Origin: JAVBMV01 sp031552145 | GTDB lineage: Bacteria > Myxococcota > Myxococcia > Myxococcales > UBA5297 | Length of the DNA: 64,000 nt | Direction of reading: 5' to 3' | NCBI GenBank assembly: GCA_031552145.1 | Contig: JAVBMV010000003.1 | Location: 342,568-406,567 of the forward strand | Shown here: piece by piece, positions 33,527 through 42,903 of the stretch | Position numbering within the stretch: position 1 is the first letter of the stretch | How the letters are laid out: every line of letters starts with the position of its first letter | Position numbers and translations under genes: made by a program | The notes under the pieces: model-generated | Seen by the model: only the letters and a program-made list of their open reading frames with translations | Databases searched by the model: none | What the model was told of the DNA's origin: nothing

Positions 33527-33670
33527 GCCGCAGTAATAGCCTCTGGAGCGCCTGGCCGACAGGGGGAGCGGCCCGCCGGGCCTCCGAAATATGCGCTCTC
33601 TCCATGCCCGGTTTCGGTATATGGTTTGGCTTTCGTCCCCCTCACGAGCATCTACCTTTGCGAGGAAGTC

Positions 33671-34615
33671 ATGGCACAGCGCATCGAGAAGGTCGTCATC
33701 ATCGGTTCGGGCCCCGCTGGACTCACGGCGGCCATCTACGCCGCGCGCGCCGCGCTCGATCCCGTGCTCTTCGCGGGCGCCGCCCCCAACCTGCCGGGCG
33801 GACAGCTCATGATCACCACCGAGGTGGAGAACTACCCGGGCTTCCCCAAGGGTGTCACGGGGCCCGAGCTGATGCAGCTCTTCCGCGAGCAGGCGGAGCG
33901 CTTCGAAACCGAGATCCTCGACGAGAATGTCACCTCCGTCGATCTCTCCCAGCGCCCCTTCAAGGTCACCTACGAGGGCGGCGAGCTCTACGCCAGGACG
34001 CTCATCATCGCGACGGGCGCCTCGGCGCTCTGGACGGGCGCCGAGGGTGAGGAGCAGTACAAGAACCGCGGCGTCTCGGCCTGCGCCACCTGCGACGGCT
34101 TCTTCTTCAAGAACATGGATGTGCTGGTGGTGGGTGGCGGCGACACGGCCATGGAGGAGGCCACCTACCTGACGAAGCACGCGCGCAAGGTGACGCTGGT
34201 GCACCGGCGCGATCAGCTGCGCGCGTCGAAGATCATGCAGGAGCGCGCCAAGCAGAACCCCAAGATCGAGTTCGCCTGGAACCAGGTGATCGAGAAGGTG
34301 GTGGGCGATGAGAAGCGCATGAAGGGCGCCATCCTGCGCAACGTCCAGACCGGGGAGCTGCGCACGGTCGACGCCCAGGGGCTCTTCCTGGCCATCGGCC
34401 ACAAGCCCAACACCGAGCTGGTCGCCGGCAAGGTCGAGATGGACGAGAAGGGCTACATCAAGACCGTGCCGGGCAGCACGTGCACCAGCGTGCCAGGTCT
34501 CTTCGCCGCGGGCGACGTACAGGATCCCGTCTACCGCCAGGCCATCACCTCCGCCGGCTCGGGCTGCATGGCGGCCATCGAGGCGGAGCGCCTGCTCGTC
34601 GAAGAGGGAGAGTAA
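33671..34615 (+). CDS. trxB: Thioredoxin reductase
   Basis: 314 aa, standard length. ATG at 33671 with GAGG five bases upstream. FAD-binding GSGPAG (12-17), redox-active CATC (138-141) in GVSACATCDGFFF, NADPH-binding GGGDTAMEEA, and the C-terminal FAD motif GLFAAGDVQD are all intact. It reduces thioredoxin with NADPH in the cytoplasm. The extracytoplasmic redox cluster at 10802-14721 needs electrons ultimately from such a pool. It is followed after 41 bp by a DUF2721 gene. Confidence 0.95.
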   Translation: MAQRIEKVVIIGSGPAGLTAAIYAARAALDPVLFAGAAPNLPGGQLMITTEVENYPGFPKGVTGPELMQLFREQAERFETEILDENVTSVDLSQRPFKVTYEGGELYARTLIIATGASALWTGAEGEEQYKNRGVSACATCDGFFFKNMDVLVVGGGDTAMEEATYLTKHARKVTLVHRRDQLRASKIMQERAKQNPKIEFAWNQVIEKVVGDEKRMKGAILRNVQTGELRTVDAQGLFLAIGHKPNTELVAGKVEMDEKGYIKTVPGSTCTSVPGLFAAGDVQDPVYRQAITSAGSGCMAAIEAERLLVEEGE

Positions 34616-34656
34616 GCCATGCGCGGCGCGCCCCCCCTGGTTACCTCTGGGGGGTC

Positions 34657-35184
34657 ATGCCACAGCGCATCAGCTGGATTACCGAGGCCCTGGCGCCCGG
34701 GATCGCTCTCTCGGCGATCATCTTCTTCAACACAAGCCTCCAGAACCGCTTCGTCTATGTGACGGGGCGTATTCGCGATCTCACGCGCGAGGCGCGCGCG
34801 CTCCACGCAGGGGGCGAGCGCGGCAGCCCGCGCCTCCAGAGCATCTGGCGCCAAGTCACGGTGATGAGCCATCGGGCCGGCTACATCCGGCGCTCGGTGC
34901 TCACCCTCTACGCGGGCCTGCTGAGCTTCATCCTCACCATCGTGCTGCTCGCGACGGGCTCGCGCCTCTTCTCGAGCGACATGAGCGTGGCCCCCTTCGT
35001 CGCCTTCCTCCTCGGCTTCGCCTGCTTCATCAGCGCCGGCATCCTCTCGATCATCGAGATGTACATGGCGCGCTTCACCATCCACGACGACATCCGCTCC
35101 AGCTTCCCCGACGGCCCGCCCGAGCTGGAGCGGCGCCGTTATGACAGAGCGGAGATGGAAGAGGCGGCGCGCGTCGAGCACTGA
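34657..35184 (+). CDS. DUF2721-like membrane protein
   Basis: 175 aa from the ATG at 34657. An N-terminal hydrophobic segment (ALAPGIALSAIIFFNTSLQ) is followed by a conserved-looking cytoplasmic helix, FVYVTGRIRDLTREARAL. Two more membrane segments come next (SVLTLYAGLLSFILTIVLLA and APFVAFLLGFACFISAGILSI), then a short charged tail. This arrangement fits the DUF2721 family of unknown function. It is likely co-transcribed with trxB. Confidence 0.7.
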   Translation: MPQRISWITEALAPGIALSAIIFFNTSLQNRFVYVTGRIRDLTREARALHAGGERGSPRLQSIWRQVTVMSHRAGYIRRSVLTLYAGLLSFILTIVLLATGSRLFSSDMSVAPFVAFLLGFACFISAGILSIIEMYMARFTIHDDIRSSFPDGPPELERRRYDRAEMEEAARVEH

Positions 35185-35199
35185 GGCGCGCCGCGCGGC

Positions 35200-38100
35200 T
35201 CAGTTGAGAATGATGAAGTTGACGCGCCGGTTCTTGGCCCGTCCCTTCTCGGTCTCGTTGGGCGCGATGGGGCGCGATTCGCCATAGCCCTCGTCGCTCA
35301 GACGCTCCGCTTCGACGCCATACTCGATCAGGTGCTGGCGCACGCGCTTGGCCCGCCGCTTGGAGAGTTCCAGGTTCCTTGCGTCGGGCCCCTTCGAGTC
35401 GGTGTGGCCCTCGATGCGCAGGTGCCTTATCTCGCTCATGTCCTTCATCACATCGGCCACGGCGCGCAGCACCGGCAGCGACTTGGGCAGCACCCGATCC
35501 TTGTTGGTCGCGAAGAAGATGGGCTCGAGGATCACGATCTCCTTCCCCACCACCTTCGCCTTGGGCGCGAGGCAGCCCTTGTCGCCGCCCTGCACGTTGA
35601 TCTGTACGGTCGCGATGGCGCGGCGCCCCAGCGAGTCGACCGCCAGGTACTGAAACTCATCGAGCCCCACGCGGCACTCGTTGGGCGTGTAGCGCACCCG
35701 CCCGTCATCGAGCAGCATCGCCTTGCCAAAGCTCCCCTGCGTGATCGACTGCACGCGCAGCGGCCCCTCAGCGCCGGAGGTGTCGTTCTCGAGCACCCGG
35801 AGCGTCACCGAACGGCCGAAGGCGACCTCGCCCCGATCGGCCACGGCGCGCAGCGCCTCGGGCTCCGGCGGCGGCTCTGGCGGCAGAGCCACCGGCGGCT
35901 CAGGGGCCTCGACCGGCGCTGGCGGGCGCGAGACTGGCGACGTGTAGGTGAGCCCCGCGAGGAGGCGAAGATCTGGAGTACCGTAACCCGGCACCAGCCC
36001 GACACCGGCGCCGCAGGTGAGCGCGAAGCCGTAGCCCAGGTGGCTGCGGAGCGCGGCGATGAGTTCGAGTGGATCTTCGTAGGCGGTAGCAGAGCTGAGG
36101 CCTACCTCGCCATTGAGCGTGCCCAGGAGGTCGAGGCCAGTGCCCTCCTCATCCTCCGTGAGTGGCAGCACCGCGCCCACGCCATAGGTGAAGGCGTTGC
36201 CGACGGTCAGGTTGAGCCACTCGGTGCGCTCCCGGAAGAGCAGGCCGGCGTTGGCGCTGATGCGCACTGGCCCATCGATGTCGGCCAACAGGCGCGGGTT
36301 TGCCGTGAGCCCGGGGTCCTTCAGGTATGCGCCGCCCTGCAGCGGGAGACCGAGCGGCAGAGAGAGGCCCAGCGTCACGTTCTCGATTTCGATGAGCCTT
36401 GCCTTGGGGGTCACGCGCAGCGCCGAGAGCGCGAAGCTATCGACTTTTGGCTCTTCTGTTCGGACTCCCGAGTTGTCGCCCCCCACATAGAGCGAGACGG
36501 GCAGCGCCGCCGAGAGCTCGAACCAGTCGCCGAGGCCCACCGCGCCCATCAGATCGAGCGCCAGCTGGTGCTTCACGACCGGGTAGGTCCTGTCGTCGAA
36601 GAGCACCAGGGGCCGATAGGCATAGTTGGCGAAGGCGCCCGCGCCCCACTGCAAATGAGCGGCGGTCTGGGCCGACTCCACCCCCAGAATGTCATGAACA
36701 CCGCCCAGCGGGCGAAACCGTTGGATCTCAAAATTGGGCGCCTGTGCTCGGGCGGCGCTGGGCGCGAAGCCGGCGGCGGAAGCAACGCCCAAGGTGAGCA
36801 TCCCCGTCAGGAGCGCGCCGCGCCTTTGCGACCTCCGCGCCGCCACATGGGCCAGCGCGAATCCCAGGAGCGCCAGCGCGCCGAAGGGCATCGACGTCCC
36901 GCCCGCGGCGGAGCAGGCGCCGCCCGCCGCCTTCAGCTCCTGCTTTTTGCAGTTGCCGTCGCGGCAGACCGCCCGCTCGGGGCAGTCGGCGTCGCGCGTG
37001 CAGGCCGCGCTCTCGCGGCAGCCGGCGCTGGTGCAGCCGTAGTCGCATTCGAGGGCCGAAGCCAGGCAGAGCCCCTCGCCGTCGCAATGGCCCGCGCTGG
37101 TGTAGCGCGCGCCGTCGGGATGACAGAGGGGCTCGGAGCAGCGCGCCTCCTCGGCAGGATACTGACAGCGCTGCGCGACGCAGAGACCGCTGCAGGTCGC
37201 CTCGGCCGGGCCGCAGTCGGCGTCGCTCTGGCATGCCTGCGTGGCCTTGTCGAGCGCGCACTGGCGCGCGTCGGCGCAGCCGCGCAGACAGGTAGCCTCG
37301 GCGCCCGCGCCGCACTGGCCCGCGCCGTCGCACTTGGGCGGGAAATGGTAGCGCCCGCTCCCCACGTCGCAGCTCCCCTCGCCGCACCGGTTGCCGCTCG
37401 GGTAGGTGCAGCTGCCGCCCTGGCACGCGCCGCTGCAGGGGAGCCCCTGCGCACCGCAGTCGGCGTCGGTCGTGCAAGCGTTGCCCGCCTTGGCGCATTG
37501 GGTCGCGTCGGCGCAGCCATTGGCACAGCGCACCACGGGCTCGTCCTGGCAATGGCCGGTGCCATCGCATTTCGGAGGAGGTACGTAGTCGCCCGTGGCG
37601 ATCTCGCAGCGCCCTTCGCCACATTGCGTCGCCGAGGAGGGGTAGAGACACTTGAACTCCTCGCAACGGCCGCCGCAGGGAGTACCCTGGAGGCCGCAAT
37701 CGGCGTCGACCAGGCAGGCGTTGTCGCGCGAGCGGCACTCCTGCGCGTTCGCGCAGCCGAAGGTACAAGTGGCATGCCACCCGCCGCCCGAGCAGCTCCC
37801 GAAGCCATCGCAGAGCGAAGGGGCCGAGTAGAGGCTGGTCGCGCGCTCACAGTGCGCCGCGACGCACTCGATTCCCTCGGCGGGATAGGCACAGAGCCCC
37901 TGCTGGCATTGGCCTCCGCAGCGAGAGCTGTCGCTGGCGCAAGGCACATGTCCTTGCTTCGAGGCGCCGCTGATCCCTCTGCAGATGCCTCTCGAGCCCT
38001 CCTCCGCGCAGGATTCGCAAGAGCCCGTGCAGGCGCTGTCGCAGCAGAGGCCATCGACCGGACAGAAGCCGCTGGCGCACTCTTCCTTTGAGCTGCAAGG

Positions 38101-38676
38101 AGCACCGTTCGCCCGCGCGGCAACGCAGGCGCTCGCCTCACAATAGAAGCCCTGCTGGCAGTCGCCGTTCTCATCGCAGCGCGTGGGGCAGACGAGGAGC
38201 GCCGCGTCGCATCTGTAGGGGGCGCAGCTGTGGGGCGTAGAGGCGCAGTTGCCGTCGGCGGCGCAGCTCCACTCGATGAGCTCTCCGGAAGAGCACTCGT
38301 CGGGGCGCGAGCAGTCGGCGCCCACCGTCGCCTTCTCGCAGCCGGTCGAGGTGCCATCGCAGAAGCTGCAGGCGCTGTCGTTGGAGCATGCGGGTCTGCC
38401 GCCGTGGGGCTGATCGCCCTTGGGCACCGCCTTGCAGCTGCCGACCGAGCCCGCGAGATTGCAGGCGGCGCAGGGATCGCTGCAGGCGGCGTTACAGCAG
38501 ACGCCGTCGACGCAGAAGAGGTTCGAGTCGCACTGGCTGGTCTCGGTGCAGGCGGTCCCCTGCGTCAGGGGCGCGCGGGCCGCGCCCAGGCGCGCCTCCT
38601 CCGCGGGACCACCGCAGGCAGCGGCGCAGAGCGCGCAACAGAGCGCCATAGAAAATGATGGGGCAAGGCGTTTCAT
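35200..38676 (-). CDS. Cysteine-rich surface protein fused to OmpA-family outer-membrane protein
   Basis: 1158 aa. CGGAG precedes the ATG at 38676. Residues 1-21 are a lipoprotein signal (ALCAAAC). Residues ~40-585 form a long cysteine-repeat region with units such as CTTDADCGAQGLPCSGACQG recurring about every 70-80 residues. Residues ~587-620 read like a MYXO-CTERM tail (GGACSAAGG, then LALLGFALAHVAARRSQRR). They run straight into what looks like a second signal peptide, ~613-646 (RRSQRRGALLTG to SAARAQA). Then come a beta-barrel-like domain (~650-890), a short Pro-rich linker, an Ig-like/cadherin-like strand domain and an OmpA peptidoglycan-binding domain (~1047-1158, with EGHTDSKGPDARNLELSKRRA). 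It appears to be two secreted proteins joined in frame; no stop lies between them. Confidence 0.78.
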   Translation of the reverse strand: MKRLAPSFSMALCCALCAAACGGPAEEARLGAARAPLTQGTACTETSQCDSNLFCVDGVCCNAACSDPCAACNLAGSVGSCKAVPKGDQPHGGRPACSNDSACSFCDGTSTGCEKATVGADCSRPDECSSGELIEWSCAADGNCASTPHSCAPYRCDAALLVCPTRCDENGDCQQGFYCEASACVAARANGAPCSSKEECASGFCPVDGLCCDSACTGSCESCAEEGSRGICRGISGASKQGHVPCASDSSRCGGQCQQGLCAYPAEGIECVAAHCERATSLYSAPSLCDGFGSCSGGGWHATCTFGCANAQECRSRDNACLVDADCGLQGTPCGGRCEEFKCLYPSSATQCGEGRCEIATGDYVPPPKCDGTGHCQDEPVVRCANGCADATQCAKAGNACTTDADCGAQGLPCSGACQGGSCTYPSGNRCGEGSCDVGSGRYHFPPKCDGAGQCGAGAEATCLRGCADARQCALDKATQACQSDADCGPAEATCSGLCVAQRCQYPAEEARCSEPLCHPDGARYTSAGHCDGEGLCLASALECDYGCTSAGCRESAACTRDADCPERAVCRDGNCKKQELKAAGGACSAAGGTSMPFGALALLGFALAHVAARRSQRRGALLTGMLTLGVASAAGFAPSAARAQAPNFEIQRFRPLGGVHDILGVESAQTAAHLQWGAGAFANYAYRPLVLFDDRTYPVVKHQLALDLMGAVGLGDWFELSAALPVSLYVGGDNSGVRTEEPKVDSFALSALRVTPKARLIEIENVTLGLSLPLGLPLQGGAYLKDPGLTANPRLLADIDGPVRISANAGLLFRERTEWLNLTVGNAFTYGVGAVLPLTEDEEGTGLDLLGTLNGEVGLSSATAYEDPLELIAALRSHLGYGFALTCGAGVGLVPGYGTPDLRLLAGLTYTSPVSRPPAPVEAPEPPVALPPEPPPEPEALRAVADRGEVAFGRSVTLRVLENDTSGAEGPLRVQSITQGSFGKAMLLDDGRVRYTPNECRVGLDEFQYLAVDSLGRRAIATVQINVQGGDKGCLAPKAKVVGKEIVILEPIFFATNKDRVLPKSLPVLRAVADVMKDMSEIRHLRIEGHTDSKGPDARNLELSKRRAKRVRQHLIEYGVEAERLSDEGYGESRPIAPNETEKGRAKNRRVNFIILN

Positions 38677-38757
38677 ACAGACTCCGGATTAATCGAAGGT
38701 TTCTCGGCGCTTACATCGCACCGCACACCCACATTGGGCAAGGGAGGGGAGAGAGCG

Positions 38758-39690
38758 CTACAGCACCGAGAGTTCGTAGCGTTGCGCCAGACGGGCCATC
38801 ACCTCGATGCCGCCGACGCTGTTGCCGTCGAGGTCGAGGGCGGGGCCGTAGGTGGCGATCCCCATCCGATTGCGGACCGCGGCGATCAGCCCTCCCCCTA
38901 CGCCGCTCTTCGCGGGGAGGCCGACGCGGATGCCAAATTTGCCCGTGCCCGTGTAGAGCCCGCAGGTCATCATGTAGCTCTTGACGATCCGCGCGGTATG
39001 GGCCCCCACCAGCCGCTCGCCCGACACGGTCGAGAGACCATCCTTGGCCAGCATGGCGCCGACCCGGGCCAGATCGACCGCGTCGAGCGAGATGGAGCAC
39101 TGGCGGAAGTAGCCGTCGAGCACGCCCTCCACATCCTCGCCGACGAGCCCGAGCTCGTTCAAAAACCAGGCGATCGATCGGTTGCGGGCGCCCGTAGACT
39201 TCTCCGAGCGATAGACCTCTTCATCCAGCGCCACGTCCTCTCGCCCTACGATCTGACCCACGAAATGGCAGAGCCGCTCCACGCGCTCCTCTGGACCCTG
39301 GCCGGGCAGGAGCCCCGCGATGACGATCGCGCCGGCATTGATCATGGGGTTGAAGGGGCGGCGCTTCTCCGAGGTCTCCAGGCGAATGATCGAGTTGAAC
39401 GGATCGCCGGTCGGCTCGGTCCCCACGCGCTCGAAGACCGCCTCCTCGCCCAGGTACTCGATGGCGTAGGCGAGCGCCAACACCTTCGAGATCGACTGGA
39501 TGGTGAAGCGCGCGCGCGACTCGCCCGCCTCGATCAGCCCCCCGTTCTCCAGCGCGATGGCAACTCCCAGGCGCGCCGGCGACACCCTGGAGAGCGCGGG
39601 GATGTAGCGCGCCACCTGCCCCGTGGAGAGGAGCGGGCGAACCTCGTCGAGGATGCCTTCGAGTGCCTTGGTCGTCAGATCGAAAATCAT
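38758..39690 (-). CDS. glsA: Glutaminase
   Basis: 310 aa, usual length. The ATG at 39690 follows GGAGAG. It has the serine-dependent beta-lactamase-like fold of bacterial glutaminases: QSISK (catalytic Ser66-x-x-Lys69), NPMINAGAI, the region EVYRSEKSTGARNRSIAW, and the C-terminal KSGVGGGLIA. It hydrolyses glutamine to glutamate and ammonia in the cytoplasm. It lies 81 bp upstream of the cysteine-rich OmpA gene on the same strand; no functional link is evident. Confidence 0.93.
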   Translation of the reverse strand: MIFDLTTKALEGILDEVRPLLSTGQVARYIPALSRVSPARLGVAIALENGGLIEAGESRARFTIQSISKVLALAYAIEYLGEEAVFERVGTEPTGDPFNSIIRLETSEKRRPFNPMINAGAIVIAGLLPGQGPEERVERLCHFVGQIVGREDVALDEEVYRSEKSTGARNRSIAWFLNELGLVGEDVEGVLDGYFRQCSISLDAVDLARVGAMLAKDGLSTVSGERLVGAHTARIVKSYMMTCGLYTGTGKFGIRVGLPAKSGVGGGLIAAVRNRMGIATYGPALDLDGNSVGGIEVMARLAQRYELSVL

Positions 39691-39761
39691 TGCTTCTCTC
39701 CAGGCGCGGCCGACTGGGCGAAGCTACCCCAGGCGCGCTCCCATTCCCATCTTCCGTGCCC

Positions 39762-41681
39762 ATGGACGCCTCCCAAGAGCAGGCCCTGCCGGGTGGACAG
39801 GAGAGAGAGGGAACCTTCACCCCGGCGGAGCTCGACCGAGCCCGCGCCTTCGTTGCCCATCACCGCGCGGTGCTGCGGAGCGCCTCGCCCACGTCGCCTG
39901 CCTCTCGCCAAGCGCTGGAGCGTCTCCTCGAATGGGTCTGGCGCCGTCCCTTCGCGAGCGCGATGGAGCCGCGCTTCGCCTCGCCTTGGGGGAGGCTGCT
40001 CGTCGAGAGCATCGAGGGGGCCGACTATTCGTTGCCGCGCCTCTTCGCGTCACGCGAGCGCCAGATCCCCTCGACGCTCCTGCTCAGGGTCCCCCCATCG
40101 GGCAGCGAGGCCGCGCTGGAGCTGACGGTCAAAGAGATGGCCGAGCGGGGCCGGGCCCTGGCGCGCGCGCTGCTCGCGCTCTTGGGCGACGAGCCGCGCG
40201 CGCCCATCGCGCTCCTCTCGGAGAACCGCTTCGATGGGGCGCTCCTCGATCTGGGGTGTCTGGCCAACGGCCTCTTCGTGGTGCCGCTGCCCGCGAACGC
40301 CGCGCCCTCGCAGCTGCTCTACATGCTGGGCCATTGCAGGGCGCGCCTCCTGGCGGTGGACGAGGGGCGCCTCCTCGATTCGATCACCCCGCACCTGGGC
40401 GCGCTGCCTCACTTGAAGGCGCTCATCCTGATCCCCAGCCATCCCGGGCAGGAGGCCACTCCGGTCAGGGGTCACCTGACCTTCGCCGAGCTGCTCGCCC
40501 AAGGAGAGCGGCTGCCCGACAGCGCGCGCGCCGACCGCGCCAACGCCGTGCAGCTCGGCGAGCTCGCCACGCTGCTCTACACCTCGGGTACCACCGGCGA
40601 GCCGAAGGCCATCCCCTTCACCCAAAGAAACCTGATCGCGAAACGCCTCTGCCGCGCGCTGGCGCTCCCCGACCTTGGCGAAGGAGACCGCTTTCTCTCC
40701 ATCCTCCCCTTCTTCCACACCTTCGGCAGATGGTTCGAGCTTCTGGGCAGCCTCTACTGGGGCGCCACCTGCGTTCTGGCGCGTTCCCCCGCGCTGCCGA
40801 ACCTCTTGCACGACTTCGAGCGGGAGCGGCCGACGCTCTTCATTGGTGTTCCAAAGAAATGGGTGGAGCTGCACCGCCGCGCCCAGCGCGACGCCGCGGG
40901 TAGCAGCGACCTCGGAGGCTCCCTGCGCGCGCTCACCGGCGGCGCGCTCCGCTTCGGGCTCTCTGCCGCGGGCTACCTGGAGCCCGCCCTCTTCACCGAG
41001 ATACAGGGGGCGGGCATCGCCCTCTCCTCGGGCTATGGCCTGACCGAGGCCACCGGCGGCGTGACAATGACCCCTCCGGGCGATTACCGCGAAGGCTCCA
41101 TAGGCGTCGCGCTGCCGGGGATCGAACTTACAATCTCCGATGAGAACGAGTTGCTGCTCAAAGGGCCCTACGTGATGCCCGGCTACCACGCTCCTCCCGA
41201 CGGGGTGAGCGGCCTCGACGGCGAGGGGCGTTTCGCCACCGGCGATCTGGTGGAGGAGCTGGGCGGCGGCCACCTGCGCCTCATCGGGCGCAAGAAAGAG
41301 ATCTACAAGAGTCGCCGCGGCCAGACGATCGCCCCACACAGAGTGGAGGCGCTCATCCGCGCCACGGGCCTCTTTGCCCAGGCCTTCCTTGCGGGCGACG
41401 GGCGCGAGGAGAACGTACTCCTCGTCTGGCCCGACCTGGAGCACCACCCCGAGCTGCGCACCCTCGACGGCGCAGCGCTCGCCGAGCGCACTCGGGAAGC
41501 CATCGCCGAGGCGAACCGGGCGCTGGCCCCCTACGAGCGCATCGCCGCCTTCGCTCTCCTCACCCGCCCGCTCGACGAGGCACACGGCGAACTCACCGCG
41601 AAGGGCAGTCTGCGGCGCGAGGCGATCGAGGCCAACTGGCGGGAGGTGCTCGAGCGCGCTACGCGCGACTCGCGGGTCTAG
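39762..41681 (+). CDS. Long-chain acyl-CoA synthetase/AMP-dependent ligase
   Basis: 639 aa from the ATG at 39762 (a longer frame starts at 39663 inside the glsA leader). Adenylate-forming motifs are in order: P-loop LLYTSGTTGEPKAIPFTQ, SILPFFHTFGRWFEL, the acyl-binding motif SGYGLTEATGGVTM, ATP-binding FATGDLVEELGGGHLRLIGR, then KKEIYKSRRGQTIAPHRVE with the hinge lysine, and the C-terminal lysine region LTAKGSLRREAI. It activates a fatty acid with ATP and CoA. It fits with the lipase/FadL pair at 6514-9838 as a later step in fatty-acid use, though distant. Confidence 0.9.
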   Translation: MDASQEQALPGGQEREGTFTPAELDRARAFVAHHRAVLRSASPTSPASRQALERLLEWVWRRPFASAMEPRFASPWGRLLVESIEGADYSLPRLFASRERQIPSTLLLRVPPSGSEAALELTVKEMAERGRALARALLALLGDEPRAPIALLSENRFDGALLDLGCLANGLFVVPLPANAAPSQLLYMLGHCRARLLAVDEGRLLDSITPHLGALPHLKALILIPSHPGQEATPVRGHLTFAELLAQGERLPDSARADRANAVQLGELATLLYTSGTTGEPKAIPFTQRNLIAKRLCRALALPDLGEGDRFLSILPFFHTFGRWFELLGSLYWGATCVLARSPALPNLLHDFERERPTLFIGVPKKWVELHRRAQRDAAGSSDLGGSLRALTGGALRFGLSAAGYLEPALFTEIQGAGIALSSGYGLTEATGGVTMTPPGDYREGSIGVALPGIELTISDENELLLKGPYVMPGYHAPPDGVSGLDGEGRFATGDLVEELGGGHLRLIGRKKEIYKSRRGQTIAPHRVEALIRATGLFAQAFLAGDGREENVLLVWPDLEHHPELRTLDGAALAERTREAIAEANRALAPYERIAAFALLTRPLDEAHGELTAKGSLRREAIEANWREVLERATRDSRV

Positions 41682-41710
41682 GAATGCTTGAACTTCAGAA
41701 TACCCACTCA

Positions 41711-41733
41711 TTCTCCGCAGATTATGCGGAGAA
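41711..41733. promoter_or_regulatory. Perfect 9-bp palindrome TTCTCCGCA-5-TGCGGAGAA
   Basis: Arms at 41711-41719 and 41725-41733, with one more half-site TCTCCGCA at 41745-41752. It lies in the gap after the acyl-CoA synthetase, directly before a remnant that reads like a winged-helix C-terminus. This looks like an operator plus a decayed regulator gene. Confidence 0.5.
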
Positions 41734-41758
41734 TACGGCCACAATCTCCGCACGCGCT

Positions 41759-41854
41759 GCGGCGATGGCGGTCCATCAACGAGCTCATCGCGCTGGGCCT
41801 GCTGCGCCGTTCCAAGGCGGGAGGGCGCAGCACCTCTCTGCGAGCTAGTTGATT
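41759..41854 (+). pseudogene. Remnant of a winged-helix C-terminus
   Basis: Read as CTG CGG CGA TGG, this stretch gives LRRWRSINELIALGLLRRSK and then GGRSTSLRAS before a TGA stop. It parallels the last helix and wing of the HATPase/Fic-type regulators (compare HLKKLAELGLLRMVGAGRAT in the gene at 48789). No start codon or upstream domain remains, so it is probably a fossil. Confidence 0.4.
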
Positions 41855-41937
41855 GACGCCCCCCTCTCCCCCGCTTACGTTTCGCTCTTCATCACGAGCC
41901 GGCCGGTGACGGAGCCGAGCGCGGAGGCAGGAGAGAC

Positions 41938-42903
41938 ATGAGCAAGGTGACGGTCCTCTTTCACGACGGTTGCTTCGACGGCGCCGCGAGCGCTGCGCTC
42001 TTCTCTGCCCTCTACAGGGAGCGCTTCGACCCTGCCGCCACCTTCACCTATAGGGGGCTGGCCCACGGAAAGGGCGGTCCACTCGACCCCTCGCTCTTCG
42101 ACGGCGAGGTGAACGCCATCGTCGATTTTCGCTACTCCATCTCCCCCAAGCTCGACTGGTACTTCGACCACCACGTCTCGGCCTTCCCCAATCCGGGGGA
42201 GCGCGAGACCTTCGACGCCGCCAATCGCGAGCGCCACTTCCACGACGCGCAGGCCAAGAGCTGCACCCGCTTTATTGCCCGAGTAGCGCGCGAGCGCTTC
42301 GGCTTCACCGCGGTGGAGAAGGCGCCGCTGGCGGAGCTGATTCATTGGGCCGAGATCATAGACGGCGCCCTCTTCCCGGACGCGCGCACCGCCGTGCGGC
42401 TCGAGGAGCCCGCGCTGAAATTGATGCTGGTGATCGAGGCGAACCCAGGGCCAGGATTGCTTCCGGAGCTTATCTTGGAAATGCAGCACAAGAGCCTCGC
42501 CGAGTTGGTCGCCCTCCCCCGCGTCGCCGAGGCGCTCACGCCGCTCTACGCGCGCCACCTGCAGACGGTGGAGCTGGTGCGCGCCCGCGCGCGCTGCGAG
42601 CGAGGGGTCGTCCAATATGACACGGGCGACCAGGAGCTGGGCGCCATCAACAAGTTCATCAGCTACGACCTCTTCCCCGAGGCGGCCTACTCCGTCTCGG
42701 TCAGCGTCGGACCGGGGCGCTCCAAGGTCTCCGTGGGCTCGAACCCGTGGGCGAAGCAGCCCAGGCGCCACGATTTGGCGCGCCTCTGCGAGGCCTATGG
42801 CGGCGGCGGCCACCCGGTTGTAGGAGCCGTTTCGCTGCCGCGGGGCGAGCTCCCGCGCGCGCGCCAGATCGCCCGGGAGATCGCCGACCGCCTGATGGCC
42901 TGA
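41938..42903 (+). CDS. DHH-family phosphoesterase-like protein
   Basis: 321 aa; the ATG at 41938 follows AGGAGAG. The N-terminal H-D-G-x3-D (VLFHDGCFDGAASAALF) and the diagnostic DHH in WYFDHHVSAF give the Mn-binding centre; the C-terminal part has AYGGGGHPVVGAV, the DHHA1-type GGGH motif. The family includes oligoribonucleases (NrnA), RecJ and exopolyphosphatase-like enzymes. The substrate is not clear from the sequence. The canonical DHH subfamily motif order is present, but the spacing between D-x-D and DHH is long. Confidence 0.8.
   Translation: MSKVTVLFHDGCFDGAASAALFSALYRERFDPAATFTYRGLAHGKGGPLDPSLFDGEVNAIVDFRYSISPKLDWYFDHHVSAFPNPGERETFDAANRERHFHDAQAKSCTRFIARVARERFGFTAVEKAPLAELIHWAEIIDGALFPDARTAVRLEEPALKLMLVIEANPGPGLLPELILEMQHKSLAELVALPRVAEALTPLYARHLQTVELVRARARCERGVVQYDTGDQELGAINKFISYDLFPEAAYSVSVSVGPGRSKVSVGSNPWAKQPRRHDLARLCEAYGGGGHPVVGAVSLPRGELPRARQIAREIADRLMA

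Noticed and set aside
33527..34402. 292-codon N-terminal extension of the Omp85 gene
   Set aside because: It lies antisense to trxB, which has all its motifs; the signal sequence starts at the GTG at 33526.
35332..38091. 919-codon open frame on the plus strand
   Set aside because: Antisense of the cysteine-rich OmpA gene; composition is Ala/Arg-rich without domains, a usual artefact in GC-rich DNA.
40050..41753. 567-codon frame on the minus strand
   Set aside because: Antisense of the acyl-CoA synthetase, which carries all adenylation motifs.
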